64,000 nucleotides of DNA from Cystobacter fuscus DSM 2262 (lineage in GTDB: Bacteria > Myxococcota > Myxococcia > Myxococcales > Myxococcaceae). Shown piece after piece: positions 56,161-64,000 of the stretch (positions within the stretch are counted from its first letter, which is position 1; each line of letters opens with the position of its first letter). Location of the stretch: the NCBI RefSeq assembly GCF_000335475.2, contig NZ_ANAH02000009.1, positions 372,001-436,000 of the forward strand, written 5' to 3'. A program made the translations under genes and the position numbers. The notes under the pieces are model-generated. The model did not search any database. It saw nothing but the letters and a program-made list of their open reading frames with translations, and was not told the DNA's origin.

Positions 56161-56913
56161 TCAGTGCAGATGGAACAGCCCCTGGACGTTGGCGCCGAGG
56201 ATGAGGTCGCGCTCGGCCTCGGACACGGGGAGCAGGCGGATCTTCTCGAGCTCCATCCCCGGGTGGGACGTGGGGAACTCGGAGCCGAAGACAATCTTGC
56301 TCGCGCCCGTCTTCTTCACCGTCTCCTGCAGGTGCACGAAGGTGCCCAGGGACGTCTCCAGGAAGAGGTTGTCGAGGCTCGCGGCCGCGTCCACCACGTC
56401 CATGTCCGCCTGGGGCCCGCCCATGTGCTCGAGGAGGAAGCACGTCCTGGGGAAGCGCCGGGCGAACTGGATGAAGTCTCCAGGGGTCACCCCCGGCCGG
56501 AATCCGGTGTGGGAGACGAGCGGAATGTCCCGTTCGCCACAGAGCGACGCGAGCGCCGCCAGGCCCTCGTCCCGGAACGAGAACGGGTGGACGAGGGGGC
56601 TCACGATCAGGCCCCGGAAGCCCCGGGACACCCATTCCTCCAGAGCCTCCGGGGCGTGCGGCAGGCGCGGGTCCAGGCACGCCACGGCGGCCAGCCCGGG
56701 ATGGGCGAGCATGGCTTGCTGGATGTAGTCATTGCAGGGAATGGGGTCGGCCTGGCGCCTGCCGGAGGTGAACTCGTTCATCCGGCGGACATCCACCATG
56801 CCCCCTGGACAGACGAGGCCCTGCTTGATGCCGCTGCGATCCAACTGCGAGAGGTAGTGCTCCACCGAGCCATAGGGCTTGGGGCACAGATGCGCGTGTG
56901 CGTCGATGATCAT
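56161..56913 (-). CDS. metal-dependent amidohydrolase (amidohydrolase-2 family)
   Basis: 250 residues. Metal ligand motif DAHAHL at the start, then SHTGF, LEHMGG and FGSEFP at the ends of successive TIM-barrel strands, as in the decarboxylase/hydrolase family that includes ACMSD. Not a classical TatD. AGGAG lies before the start, 31 bases after the CoA-ligase stop, so it belongs to that unit. Likely hydrolysis or decarboxylation of a small cyclic or aromatic acid. Confidence 0.85.
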   Translation of the reverse strand: MIIDAHAHLCPKPYGSVEHYLSQLDRSGIKQGLVCPGGMVDVRRMNEFTSGRRQADPIPCNDYIQQAMLAHPGLAAVACLDPRLPHAPEALEEWVSRGFRGLIVSPLVHPFSFRDEGLAALASLCGERDIPLVSHTGFRPGVTPGDFIQFARRFPRTCFLLEHMGGPQADMDVVDAAASLDNLFLETSLGTFVHLQETVKKTGASKIVFGSEFPTSHPGMELEKIRLLPVSEAERDLILGANVQGLFHLH

Positions 56914-56944
56914 GCCGCGACTCCTTTCTGGGGTGGGACTGCCC

Positions 56945-58249
56945 TCACTCGCGCACGACGCGCAGGGCCTTGACGCCCGTACGGGGCAGGTGCTCGACGA
57001 ACTCGATCTCCAGGGGCAGGCGCGTGAAGAACTCCATCTTGCTGGCCAGCGCGCTGCCCAGCTCCTTGGAGGGCCGCACTCCGGTGGCGGGCTCGCACCG
57101 GACCTTGATGCGGGCGGTGTCCGAGGCGGGCACGACGAAGTGGAACCAGTTGCCCACCTCGGGCATGCGCATGAGGTATTCCTCCAGGAAGATGGGCGAC
57201 ACGCTCTGACCCCGGTACTGGAGTTGCTCGAAGGTCCGGCCGCGCACGCGGAAGCGGCTCGCCGTGGCGCCGCAGGTGCACGCGTCCTCCTCGAACACTC
57301 CCAGGTCCCCGGTACGAAAGCGCAGCAGGGGACTGTCGTGGCGCAGCAGCGCCGTCACGACGAGCTCTCCCACCGAGCCCGGGGGCAGGGGCTCCCCGGT
57401 GTCGGGGGCCACCACCTCGAGCAGGGTGTGGCCCTGGGTCAGGTGGTAGCCCTGGCGGGCCTCGCACTCCACGCCCATCATTCCGCCCTCCAGTGAGCCA
57501 TAGAGGAAGAAGGCAGCGCAGCCCCAGAGCGTCTCCACGCGCCGCCGGAAGGTGGGAGAGCAACCCTCGCCGGTGAGCCACATCCTCCGGGGGGCCATTG
57601 CCGGCAGGGAGAGGCCCTGTCTGGCCGCCTCCTCCGCCAGGGCGATGGCCCACGACGGACTGGTGATGACGATGCTGGGACGAAGGTCCCGGAAGACCTT
57701 GAGGGTCTTCGCGGGCGTGGAGTACGCGCCGCCCTTTCCCGCGGCGATCACCGTGGCCTGGCAGTTCTCGGTGAACTCCCGGTGCATGGCCAACCCCGAG
57801 GTGCTCATCTCATAGGGCAACGCATTGAGACACACGTCTCCCGTGGTGACCGGGAGCAGCGAGGGATAGTGGGCGGACAGGTGGTATTGCAGATCCAACC
57901 GGCTCTGGGTGCTGTAGATCTCCTCGCCGCCGCTCGTGCCCGTGGAGACCTGGATGATCATGAGGTCCCGGCGCTCGCAGGTGAGCAGCCGCCAGGGGTG
58001 TCCACGCAGCTCCTCCTTGGTCAGGAAGGGCAGGCGCGGGAGATCCTCCAGGCCTCGGATACTTCCAGGGCGGACGCCCGCCCGCTCCAGCTTCTCCCGG
58101 TAGAAGGGAGAGCACTCCTGCGCCCGGGTGGCCACGGCTCGTAGGGCCGCGGACCGATAGTCTTTCAATGTCTCGGGCTGCATCCGATCTGCTTGCTTCA
58201 ACTCCGTGGCGTGGCGGGAGATGATCGTGTCGAGTCTTGTGGTGTCCAT
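56945..58249 (-). CDS. phenylacetate-CoA-ligase-like adenylate-forming enzyme
   Basis: 434 residues. The PaaK-type order is seen: VSTGTSGG (P-loop-like), YGSLEGGMMG, then RFRTGDLG with the hinge Asp, and a small C-terminal domain. A CTCG pair around ACTCGA with nearby Cys resembles the zinc knuckle of PaaK relatives. It would activate an aryl or other carboxylate as adenylate and CoA ester. The start MDTTRL is preferred over the upstream in-frame codon 58285. First gene of a two-gene unit. Confidence 0.85.
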   Translation of the reverse strand: MDTTRLDTIISRHATELKQADRMQPETLKDYRSAALRAVATRAQECSPFYREKLERAGVRPGSIRGLEDLPRLPFLTKEELRGHPWRLLTCERRDLMIIQVSTGTSGGEEIYSTQSRLDLQYHLSAHYPSLLPVTTGDVCLNALPYEMSTSGLAMHREFTENCQATVIAAGKGGAYSTPAKTLKVFRDLRPSIVITSPSWAIALAEEAARQGLSLPAMAPRRMWLTGEGCSPTFRRRVETLWGCAAFFLYGSLEGGMMGVECEARQGYHLTQGHTLLEVVAPDTGEPLPPGSVGELVVTALLRHDSPLLRFRTGDLGVFEEDACTCGATASRFRVRGRTFEQLQYRGQSVSPIFLEEYLMRMPEVGNWFHFVVPASDTARIKVRCEPATGVRPSKELGSALASKMEFFTRLPLEIEFVEHLPRTGVKALRVVRE

Positions 58250-58403
58250 GCCGCCCAACGTGTGGACGGCACTGTCATGGATCAAGGACCCCGGACATCG
58301 TCTGGAGCCCAGACATACGAGCCAGACAATGGCTGTCGTCCAGGGAAGCGCTGCTTGGGGATGTCTGGTTCCCGAGGGTCAGACATCCGCCGGGAGCCGT
58401 CCG

Positions 58404-58949
58404 TCAGTAGGTGGGGCGCGTCTCCCGCGCGAGCTGCTCAATCGCCTCGCTCCAGGTGGCGCCCCGCTCGTCGCCCGCCCAGGAGGTCACGATGCCGCCC
58501 CCTCTGCTTATCACCCCCACTTTCAGCATGGCCCGGCGGTGAGGCGGAGAGGCGACGAACTGGTACATGGACGCCTCATCCTTCCAGACCGTCAGTGTCC
58601 GTTTGGTGTTGCAGGACTCGGACCCGCCGAATTGGATGGCCATCAGGCCGGGCTGTGTCGCCAGGGTTTCATTCAGGCCGACCACCGCCGAGTCGAACTC
58701 CGTCTGAGCCTCTACCGTGGACGCCATCCGCAGATAGGTGCTGCTGATGATGTAGGAACCGGGGCTCAGTTGGCCATTGGCGTCCACGCCCGGGCCCTGG
58801 AGCGCGGAGGCCGCCTGGAAGTCTGGCTCCAGCACCCCCCGCTGGCAGGGATCGGTTTCGGGCTCCTGGGTGGGAGGCGGCGCGGCCATCTCGGCTCCGC
58901 AGGCGGTGAAGACGAGGGACGACAGAACGGCGGCGAGCAGGCGCTTCAT
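58404..58949 (-). CDS. exported small lipoprotein, dimeric alpha-beta barrel-like
   Basis: 181 residues. Lipobox LVFTAC; Pro/Thr-rich linker. The domain from about residue 60 resembles the ABM/DUF3291-type ferredoxin-like fold (LTVWKDEASMYQFVASPPHR). AAGGAG before the Met at 58949 decides the start. Follows the small membrane-anchored protein by 29 bases. Function unknown; such domains bind small molecules or act as monooxygenases, but no catalytic residue can be named. Confidence 0.65.
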   Translation of the reverse strand: MKRLLAAVLSSLVFTACGAEMAAPPPTQEPETDPCQRGVLEPDFQAASALQGPGVDANGQLSPGSYIISSTYLRMASTVEAQTEFDSAVVGLNETLATQPGLMAIQFGGSESCNTKRTLTVWKDEASMYQFVASPPHRRAMLKVGVISRGGGIVTSWAGDERGATWSEAIEQLARETRPTY

Positions 58950-58978
58950 GGAGAACTCCTTGGCAGTGGTGGGGTGGA

Positions 58979-59365
58979 TCAACGTGAGGCGGAGGGAGCG
59001 GCTTGGACGGAGCCGAAGAGCAGGGGCGAGAAATCCCGGCCCAGACGCCGGGAGTGGAAGTCATCGGCGCGGGCGAAGACCTGGACCTGGACGGCCGACT
59101 CTCGCGAGGCCGCCGTCGAGAGCGTGGCCACCCAGTGGCGTGAGCCATCGGGCGTGCGCACGCGCAGATAGAGGTAGGAGCCCGCGGGCAGGCGCTCCTC
59201 CACGAACCCCGTCAACCGCATCTGGTCGGAAGGCGCCAGGGCATGACGGCTCAAGGGATTGTCTCCGAGGGACCGGGTCTGGACCCAGCCGGCCCCACCC
59301 AGCGCCAGGAGGGACAGCATCGACAAGATGAGGAGTGTGCGTCGCATGCGCGGAAGATGGCTCAT
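58979..59365 (-). CDS. small exported OB-fold-like protein
   Basis: 128 residues. One hydrophobic N-terminal segment (signal or anchor), then RLTGFVEERLPAGSYLYLRV, which resembles the beta-barrel core of small OB-fold proteins that bind metal or nucleic acid (as in GW-type domains). Start is at the ATG with GGAGG 10 bases upstream; GTG at 59371 is also possible. Lies downstream of the LytT-like regulator, 68 bases away, and may be its target. Weak family assignment. Confidence 0.55.
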   Translation of the reverse strand: MSHLPRMRRTLLILSMLSLLALGGAGWVQTRSLGDNPLSRHALAPSDQMRLTGFVEERLPAGSYLYLRVRTPDGSRHWVATLSTAASRESAVQVQVFARADDFHSRRLGRDFSPLLFGSVQAAPSASR

Positions 59366-59433
59366 CCGCACCGTTCCTCCGCCGCGAGCCGATGGACGGC
59401 GGCCTCCATCGGATGAGCGGCGCGAGGCCCCGC

Positions 59434-60171
59434 TTACCGCGCCTTCACCCCCAGCGCGGCCTTGAGCGTGGACGCGGAGCGCCGACTCACGCGGGCGAGC
59501 TGCCCATCCTGGAGCTCGACCTCATGCTCCCCGTTCCGGGAGTGCACGGCCTTCACGTGGGTGAGCTGAATCAGCTCGCCCCGGTGGACGCGCAGGAAGC
59601 CATGGCTCCGCAGCCGCTCCTCCAGCTGGGTCAGCGACTCCTCGGTGCACTGCTCCCGCTGTTGCGCGAGGAAGAGCGTGTATTTGTCACTGCTCCAGAA
59701 ACGCGAGATGGACCGGGCATCGAAGAAGTGGAAGACGCCCTGGCTCACCGTGAAGATGCGGCACGAGGAATCCACTGGCGCCACGGCCTCCAGCACGCGC
59801 GACACCGCGGCCTGCTTCGCGAGCAGTCGCCCGCGGGCGCGCTCGAGCGCATCGGCGAGCCGCTCGGGACGCACGGGCTTGAGCAGATAGTCGACGGCGT
59901 GGGCCTCGAAGGCCCGGAGCGCGTAGTCATCGTGGGCGGTGACGAAGATGAGGGGCGGTAGCTCCCGGTAGCGCTGGGCGAGTGCCAGCCCGTCCATCCC
60001 AGGCATGCGCACGTCCAGCAGCAGCAAGTCGGGCCGCAGCTCCTCCACCCGTCGCAGTGCCTCTTCGCCATCCCCGGCGTCGCCGACGACCTCGACGTCG
60101 GGCAAACCACTCAATAGCCGCGAGAGCCTGCGGCGCGCGGGCTCCTCATCATCGACGATCAAGACCCTCAT
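59434..60171 (-). CDS. LytTR response regulator (LytT/AlgR type)
   Basis: 245 residues. Receiver domain with Asp53 in LLLDVRMPG, Lys near 102 (LLKPV), then a linker and the LytTR DNA-binding domain (about 140-240, with LRVHRGELIQL). It activates genes after phosphorylation by the adjacent kinase. The start ATG overlaps the kinase stop (ATGA, 60168-60171). Confidence 0.93.
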   Translation of the reverse strand: MRVLIVDDEEPARRRLSRLLSGLPDVEVVGDAGDGEEALRRVEELRPDLLLLDVRMPGMDGLALAQRYRELPPLIFVTAHDDYALRAFEAHAVDYLLKPVRPERLADALERARGRLLAKQAAVSRVLEAVAPVDSSCRIFTVSQGVFHFFDARSISRFWSSDKYTLFLAQQREQCTEESLTQLEERLRSHGFLRVHRGELIQLTHVKAVHSRNGEHEVELQDGQLARVSRRSASTLKAALGVKAR

Positions 60172-61265
60172 CGGGGCGGCCCCCCGCTCGGAAGGGTGAG
60201 CCGTGCACGACACCCACCTCCAGGCACGGGCTCCAGCGTGAGCGTGCCTTGCTCGCCGTAGAGCAGGCGCAGTCGCTCGCGCAGATCCTTCACGCCCGTC
60301 TGGGCGCCCTGGTGCTCGGATGCCCCGGGCCCCGGCCCATCATCGATGACCTCGATGTGGAGCCACGTCTCCTCCCTGCGCACGAGCACCCGCACACTCA
60401 CGCCCTCGCGCCGGTCCATGCCGTGGAGGATGGCATTCTCCACCAGGGGCTGGAGCACCAGGGGGGGCAGGGGGCTGCCGATGACCTGCTCATCCACGGC
60501 CAGGTGCGTGCGCAGGCGCGCGCCGTATCGGGCGGTCTGGATGGCCAGGTAGTCGCGCGTCATGTCCAGCTCGCGCTCCAGGCTCACGAAGCGGCTCTTC
60601 CCGCTGTCCAGGGCATAGCGGAAGAGCTCCGCGAGTCGCTCGAGGGTCCGCTCCGCCAGCTCGGGATTCTCGGAGATGAGACTGGCGACGGTGTTGAGGC
60701 TGTTGAAGAAGAAGTGGGGCTGGATGCGGGCCTGGAGGGCCGAGAGTTGGGCCTCGAGCGCGGCGCGCTGTGCCAGGAGGGCCCGCCGCTCGATGTGCGC
60801 CGCCGTGTTGCGCAACCGCTGCACGATCAGTCCGGGAAACAGGAACATCCACGAGATGAGCGTGGCCACCAGGAGGTCTTGCGCCATCGAGTACTGCAGC
60901 CCTGCCCCCAGGCGCACCTTGAGTGGATGGATCACGAGGATGACCATCACCAGTGGGACGCCGGAGCCCACCGCGACGTGCAACACGCCCTGGGCCAGGG
61001 GCGTCCGCAGACGCCTCACGAGGCCGGGCATCACCCGGATGTAGAGGGAGTGGAGGGTGAGTGCGAGCGTGAAGAAGATCAGGTAGCCCGCGGCGACGTG
61101 GTGGAGCGACTTCGCGAGGGGCAGGGTGAAGAAGTCCTTGTCGAGCAGGGGCGCGACGGCGAGCGGCGCGACGAGGTACAGCCAGATCATCTCCACGGGC
61201 AGCAGGGGACTCGGCTCCTCCTGGTTCTCGATGCGGCCCAGAGTGGGGTCGGACGATGCGCGCAT
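60168..61265 (-). CDS. LytS-type sensor histidine kinase
   Basis: 365 residues. Four membrane helices in residues 25-150, then the His_kinase domain with His184 in RIQPHFFFNSLN and an HATPase domain with LVENAILHG and DDGPGP. It partners the LytTR regulator encoded in the overlapping gene. Signal unknown; family relatives sense membrane potential or extracellular compounds. Confidence 0.92.
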   Translation of the reverse strand: MRASSDPTLGRIENQEEPSPLLPVEMIWLYLVAPLAVAPLLDKDFFTLPLAKSLHHVAAGYLIFFTLALTLHSLYIRVMPGLVRRLRTPLAQGVLHVAVGSGVPLVMVILVIHPLKVRLGAGLQYSMAQDLLVATLISWMFLFPGLIVQRLRNTAAHIERRALLAQRAALEAQLSALQARIQPHFFFNSLNTVASLISENPELAERTLERLAELFRYALDSGKSRFVSLERELDMTRDYLAIQTARYGARLRTHLAVDEQVIGSPLPPLVLQPLVENAILHGMDRREGVSVRVLVRREETWLHIEVIDDGPGPGASEHQGAQTGVKDLRERLRLLYGEQGTLTLEPVPGGGCRARLTLPSGGPPR

Positions 61266-61300
61266 GCGCGGCGCAGCCTAGGGGCAAGGTCACTTCCCTG

Positions 61301-61322
61301 GCCAGTCGAGCCGATGACTGGC
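61301..61322. promoter_or_regulatory. 7-base inverted repeat between divergent signalling genes
   Basis: GCCAGTC (61301-61307) and GACTGGC (61316-61322), 8 bases apart, in the 221-base region between the kinase (minus) and the receiver-GAF-PAS gene (plus). Operator candidate by symmetry and position only. Confidence 0.35.
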
Positions 61323-61486
61323 GCGTCCTGGCCGACCAACGGTCCCTTGCGTCAGGGCTCCAGGCCCACGGCCTTGAATTGGCCAATGCACCCAGGGCAA
61401 CGCGCATGACCGCCCTCCAAGTAGGCACCTGTCCCCCTCCAGCAGGGAGTTGAGCCTCAGGGGAAGAACCATTAAGCAGGCTCTCC

Positions 61487-62911
61487 ATGGCATGGGGACT
61501 GATTGTCGAGCCGAATAGTGAATGTTCATCGAAGTATCAGGTCCTGATGGCTGACCTCGGCCTCGAGCCCGTCTGCGTCCAGGATGGGAAGGCCGCCAGG
61601 ACCACGCTCACGAACCACGACGAGGCGCCCGCCGTGGTGATGACCGAACTGTCCCTCGCGGGGGTGGACGGCTTTCAGCTCGTTCGCGAGGTCCGGCGGC
61701 ACTCGCCCGACACCCGCATCATCGTGCTCTCCTCCTTCGTGACGCTGCGCACCAAGGCCCTCGAGCAGAAAGACATGCTCGACATCCAGGGCATCCTCGC
61801 CAAGAGCGCCCCCCTGGAATCCATCCGCCGGATGCTCTACCGCGTGCTCGGCATCCAGCCGCCCGAGCCCACCGCCAGCGCGACCCAGCCAACCCCGCTG
61901 CCCATGCTCGCCCCCCTCGAGTCTCCGAGCCCGTCCCCGACGCCCACGGCCAGCCCGGTCTCCGCGAGCACCCCGATCCTGGCAAGGGAGCGGACGCGTC
62001 TGGCCCAGATCGCGAGCATGCAACTCGTCGATGAGGGGCCTCCAGACGAGGTGCTCCAGGGACTGGTACAGGAGACGGCGCGAGCCTTCAATGTCCCCAT
62101 CGCGCTCGTGTCGCTGGTGCTCGAGGATCGGCAGTGGTTCAAGGCCCACGTCGGGCTCAGCGGCAAGGTGCTCGAGGAGCGCGGCACCGAGCGCGAGGTG
62201 GCGCTCTGCGCTCATGTCGTGGAGGCGGATCGGGCCGAGCCCCTGGTGGTCCCCGACGCCGCCACCCATCCCGTGTTCAGCAGCAACCGACTGGTGCGAG
62301 AGGGTCTGTTTCGCTCGTACGCGGGTGCGCCCCTCATCACCAGTGAGGGCACGGTGCTGGGCACACTGTGCATCCTCGACCACAAGCCACTGGCCATCTC
62401 CGCCGAGCAGGTGGACGGGTTGGTGGCACTGGCGCGCCGGGTGGCGGGGGAACTCGAGTTCCGCGCCCAGCTGAGCAAGAGCCAGCAGGCCTTGAAGCTG
62501 GAGCGGAGTGCCCATGCGGTGGTCCGCTTGCAGGCGGACGTCCTGGCGGCCGCGCTCAACGGCCTGGAGGACGCGGTGGTGCTCTTCGACCACCAGCGCA
62601 TCATCCTCTTCGCCAACGAGTCCATGGCCCTGCTGGCGGATCGCAACGCGTCGGAGCTCATTGGCATGGAGCGGCATACCTTCATCCGCCTCCTCTCCAG
62701 CCGCTTCAAGGACTCCCTGGACTTCCTGCGGCGGATCCTCATTCCCGAGGAGGGCCCGTACGTGGCGCGAGAGGATTTCGAACTCAAGTCCTCACAGCGC
62801 GTGCTGCGCTGGATGTCCAGGCCGGTGGCCTTCGCCGATGGCCACTTTGGCCAGCTCACCACCTACCGGGACGTGACGAATGAGGTGGAGCTCGCGCGGA
62901 GACGTTCCTAG
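61487..62911 (+). CDS. degenerate receiver-GAF-PAS signalling protein
   Basis: 474 residues. Residues 1-122 form a receiver fold whose acceptor position is Glu54 (MTELSLAGVDG) and whose acidic pocket is Glu8-Pro9; Lys106 is kept. A Pro/Ser/Thr-rich linker (125-165) follows, then a GAF domain (about 175-330, LCAHVVEADRAEPLVVPDA in two parts and GAPLITSEGTVLGTLCI) and a PAS domain (about 350-465, DHQRIILFANES). There is no output domain (no kinase, GGDEF or DNA-binding part). It may act by protein-protein contact. The receiver probably works independently of phosphorylation. Confidence 0.85.
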   Translation: MAWGLIVEPNSECSSKYQVLMADLGLEPVCVQDGKAARTTLTNHDEAPAVVMTELSLAGVDGFQLVREVRRHSPDTRIIVLSSFVTLRTKALEQKDMLDIQGILAKSAPLESIRRMLYRVLGIQPPEPTASATQPTPLPMLAPLESPSPSPTPTASPVSASTPILARERTRLAQIASMQLVDEGPPDEVLQGLVQETARAFNVPIALVSLVLEDRQWFKAHVGLSGKVLEERGTEREVALCAHVVEADRAEPLVVPDAATHPVFSSNRLVREGLFRSYAGAPLITSEGTVLGTLCILDHKPLAISAEQVDGLVALARRVAGELEFRAQLSKSQQALKLERSAHAVVRLQADVLAAALNGLEDAVVLFDHQRIILFANESMALLADRNASELIGMERHTFIRLLSSRFKDSLDFLRRILIPEEGPYVAREDFELKSSQRVLRWMSRPVAFADGHFGQLTTYRDVTNEVELARRRS

Positions 62912-62937
62912 CGTCTCCCCTGCCAGTTCTTGAATCA

Positions 62938-64000
62938 TCAGACTCCAACGCCATCACCTTCCTCCGTGCCCCATCGCTGACGGGCCAATGCCAAGACGCG
63001 GGCGTTCCCGGGCACCTGGCGCAGGAAGCGCTCGCGCGCGGCCTCGTCTGGAATGTCTCGGGCGCACCCGTGCACGCACCGCACGGCGCGACGAAGGGCG
63101 GCCTCGCCCTGCTCAGAGTCCCCCTCGGACAGGCAGACCTCGGCCAGCGTGAGGTGCACGTCGATGGACGCGGCCCCCTCCCCCCCCAGCACATCCAGCT
63201 CCCGCGTCGCGAGCATGGCCTGCTCGCGGGCCTCGGCCGTGCGCCCCTGGGAGAGCAACGAGGTGGCGAGCAGGGCACGGGCGAAGAGCCGGTAGGGAGG
63301 GTAGGGGGCCAGCACCTCGCAGGCTCCACGCGCCTGGGCCTCCGCTTCGGCCCACTCCCCGCGGTGGACGGCCACCCGCGCCAGCGCGGCCTGCACCCAC
63401 CCCGCGTGCAGCAATGGACTGACCCCCGCCATCTCCTCGCGAGCCAGCGTCACCGCATCCTCCCAATGAGCAGGGGTGGGGCCATGGGACAGCGTCGTGG
63501 ACAGGTGCGTGCGCACCACGGAGAGGCTGAGTGACTGCCCTTCTTCCCGGGCGCTGCCCAGGCACGCGCGCAGCTGCTCCTCGGCACCCGGCAGATCTCC
63601 CAGCGCCGCGAGCGCCTGTCCCCCCAGGGAGCGCGGCGTGTGCGAGCCACTCTCCGAGCCCGCCTCCAGGAAGGAGCTCGTGCTCTGTTGGGCGGACACG
63701 AAGGCCCGCCAGAATCTGCCCTCGAGGGCGTAGTGGACGAAATTCTGGGCCAGCCCCAACCACCCCCGTGTGACGGGCTCCCGCTCCAACTGCTGGGTGC
63801 CCACCTCGGCCATACGCTCGAGCAGCAGGGTGGCCTGCTCGCGATCACCCACCCAGGCGGCCGCACAGCACTGCTGCGCGAGCGCCTCGATGTAGGCCGC
63901 CTTCACGCCGGGCTCGGGCGTGGTGCGCAGCAGGAGCTGACCGAGCCTGACCATCTCCTCATGGCGCCCCAGCAGGCCGCCTCCACAGATGAGCAACCCC
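62938..64000 (-). CDS. TPR-rich regulator/kinase C-terminal part, 5' end missing
   Basis: The frame continues out of the right edge, so only the C-terminal 350 or so residues are seen. They form helical tetratricopeptide-like repeats (for example the AEEQLRACLGSAREEG and AEAREQAMLATRELD segments) and end with DEAARERFLRQVPGNARVLALA, a C-terminal motif common in myxobacterial serine/threonine kinases with TPR tails. The kinase domain, if present, would lie beyond the window. Probable role in signalling; unconfirmed. Confidence 0.75.
   Translation of the reverse strand, partial: GLLICGGGLLGRHEEMVRLGQLLLRTTPEPGVKAAYIEALAQQCCAAAWVGDREQATLLLERMAEVGTQQLEREPVTRGWLGLAQNFVHYALEGRFWRAFVSAQQSTSSFLEAGSESGSHTPRSLGGQALAALGDLPGAEEQLRACLGSAREEGQSLSLSVVRTHLSTTLSHGPTPAHWEDAVTLAREEMAGVSPLLHAGWVQAALARVAVHRGEWAEAEAQARGACEVLAPYPPYRLFARALLATSLLSQGRTAEAREQAMLATRELDVLGGEGAASIDVHLTLAEVCLSEGDSEQGEAALRRAVRCVHGCARDIPDEAARERFLRQVPGNARVLALARQRWGTEEGDGVGV

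Overview
The window is about 64 kb of GC-rich DNA (my impression, not a computed figure: roughly two thirds G+C). It carries many lipoproteins, tandem-repeat surface proteins, glycoside hydrolases, two-component proteins, an orphan CheB and the C-terminal end of a TPR-type kinase/regulator. This mix, with overlapping start/stop codons in operons, fits a myxobacterium of the Cystobacterineae (Cystobacter, Archangium or Myxococcus type). That assignment is inference from gene content. I saw no rRNA, tRNA, CRISPR array, transposase or integrase.

Left arm (1-13.5 kb): the 3' end of a secreted ExoP-like GH3 glucanase faces a minus-strand block. The block starts at 11.6 kb with CotH kinase, VTC polyphosphate polymerase, an OprO/OprP-like porin, a thymidylate-kinase fold fused to about eight AW-x-LRE repeats, and a DUF4956 membrane protein. 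All five are translationally coupled. They are followed by a lipoprotein with a nuclease-like C-terminus and a coupled putative immunity protein. A GDSL esterase with a bulb-lectin tail lies upstream.

Central part (13.7-46.2 kb): a 14-repeat RCC1 lipoprotein, an AcrAB-type RND pump behind a promoter with an embedded palindrome, and a polysaccharide-degradation group (GH16 with cysteine-rich modules and CBM35, a 1,496-residue GH3 with three CBM32 modules, a cytosolic GH3 and an oligosaccharide/peptide-binding lipoprotein). Between and after these lie FadD, an OPT transporter, a sensor kinase, an orphan CheB, a lipoprotein of 12 near-identical CARDB repeats and a matrixin-type protease lipoprotein.

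Right part (46.2-56 kb) looks accessory: three gene remnants (TetR, LamG, SDR) surround a solitary PLD-nuclease/SF2-helicase protein that resembles a defence effector, a DMT exporter divergent from a LysR regulator with a perfect palindrome between them, and an enoyl-CoA hydratase/alpha-beta hydrolase pair divergent from a GlxA-type AraC regulator.

The last part (56-64 kb) holds a PaaK-like CoA ligase coupled to an amidohydrolase, a LytS/LytT-like two-component pair with two small exported proteins downstream, a receiver-GAF-PAS protein whose phospho-acceptor Asp is Glu, and the truncated TPR protein.

The strongest candidate for an undescribed system is the five-gene CotH/VTC/porin/kinase-repeat/DUF4956 operon, possibly with the adjoining toxin-immunity pair. 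Second is the single-gene PLD-helicase.
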